In this document: positions 61,145 to 64,000 of the stretch, in pieces
How the letters are laid out: each line of letters begins with the position of its first letter
Position numbering within the stretch: position 1 is the stretch's first letter
Assembly: GCF_012516375.2 (NCBI RefSeq)
Contig: NZ_CP051204.2
Coordinates: forward strand, 2,852,001-2,916,000
Origin: Chitinophaga oryzae
GTDB taxonomy: Bacteria; Bacteroidota; Bacteroidia; Chitinophagales; Chitinophagaceae
Length of the DNA: 64,000 nt
Direction of reading: 5' to 3'
Position numbers and translations under genes: made by a program
The notes under the pieces: generated by a model
The model's input: the letters and a program-made list of their open reading frames with translations, nothing else
Databases searched by the model: none
What the model was told of the DNA's origin: nothing

Positions 61145-62146
61145 GTGAAGCATACTTTTTTTTGCATCGATGCACATACCTGTGGCAATCCCGTCAGGCT
61201 CGTGGCCGGCGGCGGCCCCGTCCTGCAGGGCGCCAATATGAGCGAAAAACGCGACCATTTTCTCCGGGAATATGACTGGATCCGTAAAGGCCTGATGTTC
61301 GAACCCCGCGGGCATGACATGATGAGCGGCAGTATTCTCTACCCGCCTCATGACCCTGCCAATGATGTGGCGGTGCTCTTTATCGAAACCAGCGGCTGCC
61401 TGCCTATGTGCGGCCACGGTACCATCGGTACCATCACCATCGCCATCGAAGAAGGGCTGATCAACCCGAAGGTACGCGGCAGGGTGAGAATGGAAACGCC
61501 TGCCGGGCTGGTAGAGGTAAAATACCAGCAGCAGGGCAACAAGGTGAAAAGCGTGAAGCTCACCAACGTACCGTCTTACCTGGCTGCCACCGGTATCGTG
61601 GTGGACTGCCCCGACCTGGGCCCGCTCACCGTAGATGTGGCCTATGGCGGCAACTACTATGCCATCGTGGATGTACAGGACCGTTTCCCCGGACTGGAAC
61701 ATTTTACGGCCTCCCAGCTGATAGAATGGGCGAGGGTATTACGTAAACGGGTAAACGAAAACAGGAGCTTCGTGCATCCTGACAATCCGAATATCAATAG
61801 CTGCTCCCATGTGCTGTGGACAGGCGCGGTCATGGACTCCACGTCCACCGCGCGTAATGCGGTGTTTTACGGTGACAAGGCCATCGACCGCTCTCCCTGT
61901 GGTACAGGCACTTCCGCTCGCATGGCGCAATGGTATGCCAAAGGCAAACTGAAAAGTGGTGACGCTTTTGTACATGAAAGCATCATCGGTTCGCGCTTTA
62001 CCGGCAGGATAGAAGAAGAAACCACCGTGGGCGGCATGCCGGCCATCCGCCCCAGCATAGAAGGATGGGCAAGAGTATACGGCTACAACACTATTTCCAT
62101 CGATCCGGAAGACGATCCTTACGCTTACGGACTACAGGTAATCTGA
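61145..62146 (+). CDS. 4-hydroxyproline 2-epimerase (proline racemase family)
   Basis: 333 residues. Both catalytic cysteines are present: Cys89 in LPMCGHGTIG and Cys252 in RSPCGTGTSARM, so this is an epimerase/racemase and not the trans-3-hydroxyproline dehydratase, which has Thr in place of one Cys. It converts trans-4-hydroxy-L-proline to cis-4-hydroxy-D-proline, the first step of the pathway. The flanking deaminase, dehydrogenase and FAD oxidoreductase make hydroxyproline a more likely substrate than proline. Confidence 0.92.
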   Translation: MKHTFFCIDAHTCGNPVRLVAGGGPVLQGANMSEKRDHFLREYDWIRKGLMFEPRGHDMMSGSILYPPHDPANDVAVLFIETSGCLPMCGHGTIGTITIAIEEGLINPKVRGRVRMETPAGLVEVKYQQQGNKVKSVKLTNVPSYLAATGIVVDCPDLGPLTVDVAYGGNYYAIVDVQDRFPGLEHFTASQLIEWARVLRKRVNENRSFVHPDNPNINSCSHVLWTGAVMDSTSTARNAVFYGDKAIDRSPCGTGTSARMAQWYAKGKLKSGDAFVHESIIGSRFTGRIEEETTVGGMPAIRPSIEGWARVYGYNTISIDPEDDPYAYGLQVI

Positions 62147-62155
62147 TAACAGACT

Positions 62156-63405
62156 ATGAAAGTAATCATCATCGGCGGCGGTATTATCGGGTTGGGCAGC
62201 GCCTATTACCTGCAACAGGCAGGCTACAGCGTGACGGTGGTAGACCGGACAGATATGTTGCAGGGCTGTTCCTACGGCAACGCAGGATATGTGTGCCCAG
62301 CCACTTTGTGCCGCTCGCTACTCCCGGCATTGTACGGCAGGGCCTCAAATGGATGCTGAACGCGTCCAGCCCTTTTTATATACAGCCTTCGCTTAACCGC
62401 GACCTGGTCAACTGGGGCCTGAAATTTATGAAGAGCGCCACACGGCAGCATGTAGCGCGTTCGGCAGCTCCGCTGCGCGATATCGCCCTGCTCAGCAAAC
62501 AGCTGTATGAGTCGTGGAACACTGTGCCCGGCCTGGATTTCGCTTATGCGCCTATCGGTATGATGGAACTGTTCCAGACAGAACAGAACGCCCACCATGC
62601 CCATGAAACAGTGAAAGAGGCGGCGGAGTTGGGCATTGAAGCCCGCGTGCTGAACAGGGAACAGGTGTCGCAAATGGAACCGGATATGCCGCTGGAAGCG
62701 CTGGGCGCAGTGTATTTTCCCGGCGACTCGCAGTTGTATCCCAACCTGCTGATGCGCAACCTGCTGGCTTACCTGGAGCAACAGGGCGTACAGTTCATGC
62801 CGCACCAGGAGGTGACCGGCTTCACAGCCACCGGCAACCGGATCACCGGTGTACGTACTGCCGCCGCCACACTGGAAGCGGACCATGTGGTGCTGGCCGC
62901 CGGTGTGTGGAGCACCGCCCTCGCCAGGGAATTGAAACTCAATATCCCCATGGTAGGCGGCAGAGGATATTCTGTTACGTTTGAAAATACGCCGTTCAAA
63001 GTACATCATTCCATCATCCTCAGCGAAGCAAGGGTGGCTATCTCTCCCATGGATGGCAACAAAATCCGCTTCGGAGGAACGATGGAAATCACCCCGTTGC
63101 ATACCCCTCCGCGGATGCGGCGCGTGCAGGGCATCTTCGACTCGGTGAAACGGTACTTCCCCGGCTTTGATATGGCAGTTCCGCCGGCAGACAAGGTATG
63201 GTACGGCTACCGGCCCTGCAGCGCCGACGGTCTGCCTTATATCGGGAACCTGTCCCGCTATCCCAATGTAACAGTTGCCACAGGTCATTCCATGCTGGGC
63301 ATCAGCCTCGGCGCGGCTACCGGGAAACTGGTGGCCGAACTGGTGGCCGGACAGCCGGCATCGATGGACCTGCGGCCTTTCCATCCCGAAAGGTTTGGGC
63401 GGTGA
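62156..63405 (+). pseudogene. FAD-dependent D-hydroxyproline dehydrogenase, frameshifted
   Basis: A DadA-like FAD oxidoreductase is split between two frames. From ATG 62156 the first reads MKVIIIGGGIIGLGSAYYLQ to GNAGYVCP. The rest (SHFVPLATPGIVRQGLKW to the end, with GGRGYSVTF and GYRPCSADGLPYIG) is in another frame up to 63405. The break is at 62296-62299: TGCCCAGC would read through as TGCCCCAGC, so one C is missing from a C-run. With this corrected the protein is about 416 residues. It should oxidise cis-4-hydroxy-D-proline to 1-pyrroline-4-hydroxy-2-carboxylate. It may be a true pseudogene or a sequencing error. Confidence 0.88.
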
Positions 63406-63433
63406 AAGCCCGCATAAAATGAAACAACAAAAG

Positions 63434-63468
63434 AAGCCTTTAAACTACCCCGTTTAAAGGCTTTTTTG
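63434..63468 (+). terminator. Rho-independent terminator of the hydroxyproline operon
   Basis: AAGCCTTTAAAC (63434-63445) pairs with GTTTAAAGGCTT (63452-63463), and TTTTGTG follows. Confidence 0.92.
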
Positions 63469-63634
63469 TGCTTATAAGGACTCCTGCTGATTGATGGGGC
63501 CGTCATGATGAAGATCACCTGTTTTGCCGGTGAATAGGGCATTTGAAGGAATGAGAAGAGCAGGTAGTGCATGTATACCGTTTTAAAATGGAACCACCCT
63601 ATACGAAAACGGCTTTCGACGCTTTTAATAACAG

Positions 63635-63664
63635 GTAAAACACCCCGGCGCAGCAACGCCGGGG
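63635..63664 (-). terminator. Terminator of the cupin gene
   Basis: CCCCGGCG (63643-63650) pairs with CGCCGGGG (63657-63664); on the minus strand the hairpin is followed by TGTTTTACCTG. Confidence 0.75.
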
Positions 63665-63673
63665 CGCGAGATA

Positions 63674-64000
63674 TTATCCCAGTATCTCCACTTCTTCCGG
63701 GATCACAAAGAAGAGTGTGCATCCGGAAGGACTGCTAACGGAATGTTTAAATCCCGGCGGCGTATACAGGTAGTCGCCGGCCGACAAAGTAACCTGCTCC
63801 AGTACCGCTTCCCCGCTTAAGACAAAAATTTCTTCTCCCGCAGGATGATTATGATACGGGTAGACAGCGCCCGGCTCAAATTTCAGCAGGATCGTTTTCG
63901 ACCGCTGACTGGCTTCGTCATACCGCAATGACTTAACAAAAATACCTTTGTAGTGAATGCCTTTTTCGATGAGCGGCAGCCAGTCTTGCTGGTTACTGTG
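63674..64000 (-). CDS. Cupin-domain protein (ChrR-like), partial at right edge
   Basis: 108 residues are visible; the frame is open to base 64000, so the N-terminus lies outside. It starts within the window as HSNQQDWLPLIEKGIHYKGI, followed by LKFEPGAVYPYHNHPAGEEI, which holds the metal-binding H-x-H and Glu of cupin motif 1, and PPGFKHSVSSPSGC for motif 2. This resembles the ChrR-type cupins that bind zinc or act as anti-sigma domains. A TTG at 63928 is in frame but would cut the conserved N-terminal strand, so I treat the gene as continuing beyond the edge. Confidence 0.85.
   Translation of the reverse strand, partial: HSNQQDWLPLIEKGIHYKGIFVKSLRYDEASQRSKTILLKFEPGAVYPYHNHPAGEEIFVLSGEAVLEQVTLSAGDYLYTPPGFKHSVSSPSGCTLFFVIPEEVEILG

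Noticed and set aside
62272..63384. A 370-codon minus-strand frame
   Set aside because: Antisense to the D-hydroxyproline dehydrogenase, whose residues are clearly conserved on the plus strand despite the frameshift.

Overview
The window reads as chromosome of a free-living Bacteroidota, most likely Chitinophagaceae and Chitinophaga-like. Supporting signs are SusC/SusD pairs, an ECF sigma/FecR/STN-TonB signalling set, BtuG-type cobalamin surface proteins, Bacteroidota-type class I lanthipeptide leaders, and promoters of the TTG-N19-21-TAnnTTTG form. No rRNA, tRNA, CRISPR array, phage or insertion sequence was seen. Genes are cut at both ends: a beta-helix-like protein on the left and a cupin on the right.

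Layout. 1-2.1 kb: an ECF sigma factor followed by a polymer-forming-type protein, and an SGNH hydrolase. 2.6-20 kb: a glycan-utilisation region with two SusC/SusD pairs, the second controlled by an ECF sigma/FecR pair, plus a FAD oxidoreductase, a GH2 enzyme and a GH29 alpha-L-fucosidase. 20-23 kb: a serine protease, two VOC proteins and an Sfp-type phosphopantetheinyl transferase. 23.1-29.3 kb: a compact class I lanthipeptide locus with LanB, LanC, four small precursor genes and a NarL-type response regulator. 29.3-36.7 kb: two consecutive cobalamin operons, each behind its own B12 riboswitch. 36.7-42.6 kb: housekeeping and regulatory genes, an ABC-2 permease and a GH172 enzyme. 42.8-49.1 kb: three universal stress proteins and two unknown small proteins around a PAS histidine kinase and a receiver-Crp fusion regulator. 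49-57.6 kb: MFS pump, HxlR and ECF41 regulators, cytochrome-b-like protein, PolX, polysaccharide deacetylase, zinc alcohol dehydrogenase and Hsp20. 57.6-63.4 kb: a trans-4-hydroxyproline catabolic operon with a divergent AraC regulator; its last gene carries a one-base frameshift.

Two parts look most worth pursuing. The first is the lanthipeptide locus, whose four precursors (43-57 residues) share a KK-x-x-L-x-K-I-K-V type leader but have different Cys/Ser/Thr-rich cores; one of them overlaps the lanB stop. The second is a putative stress or low-oxygen regulon. Three separate promoter regions carry two TGA-N6-TCA palindromes exactly 22 bp apart, with a TAnnTTTG-like -7 element 22-23 bp beyond the nearer one. 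They drive universal stress proteins, Hsp20 and two unknown proteins, and they sit around a kinase with a FixL-like PAS domain and a receiver-Crp fusion. The layout resembles FixL-FixJ-FixK compressed into two genes, and the target set recalls the DosR dormancy regulon.

Two families of intergenic inverted repeats also occur twice each: GAATTAC-heptamer hairpins and ATTTAGRGATTT-ended elements.
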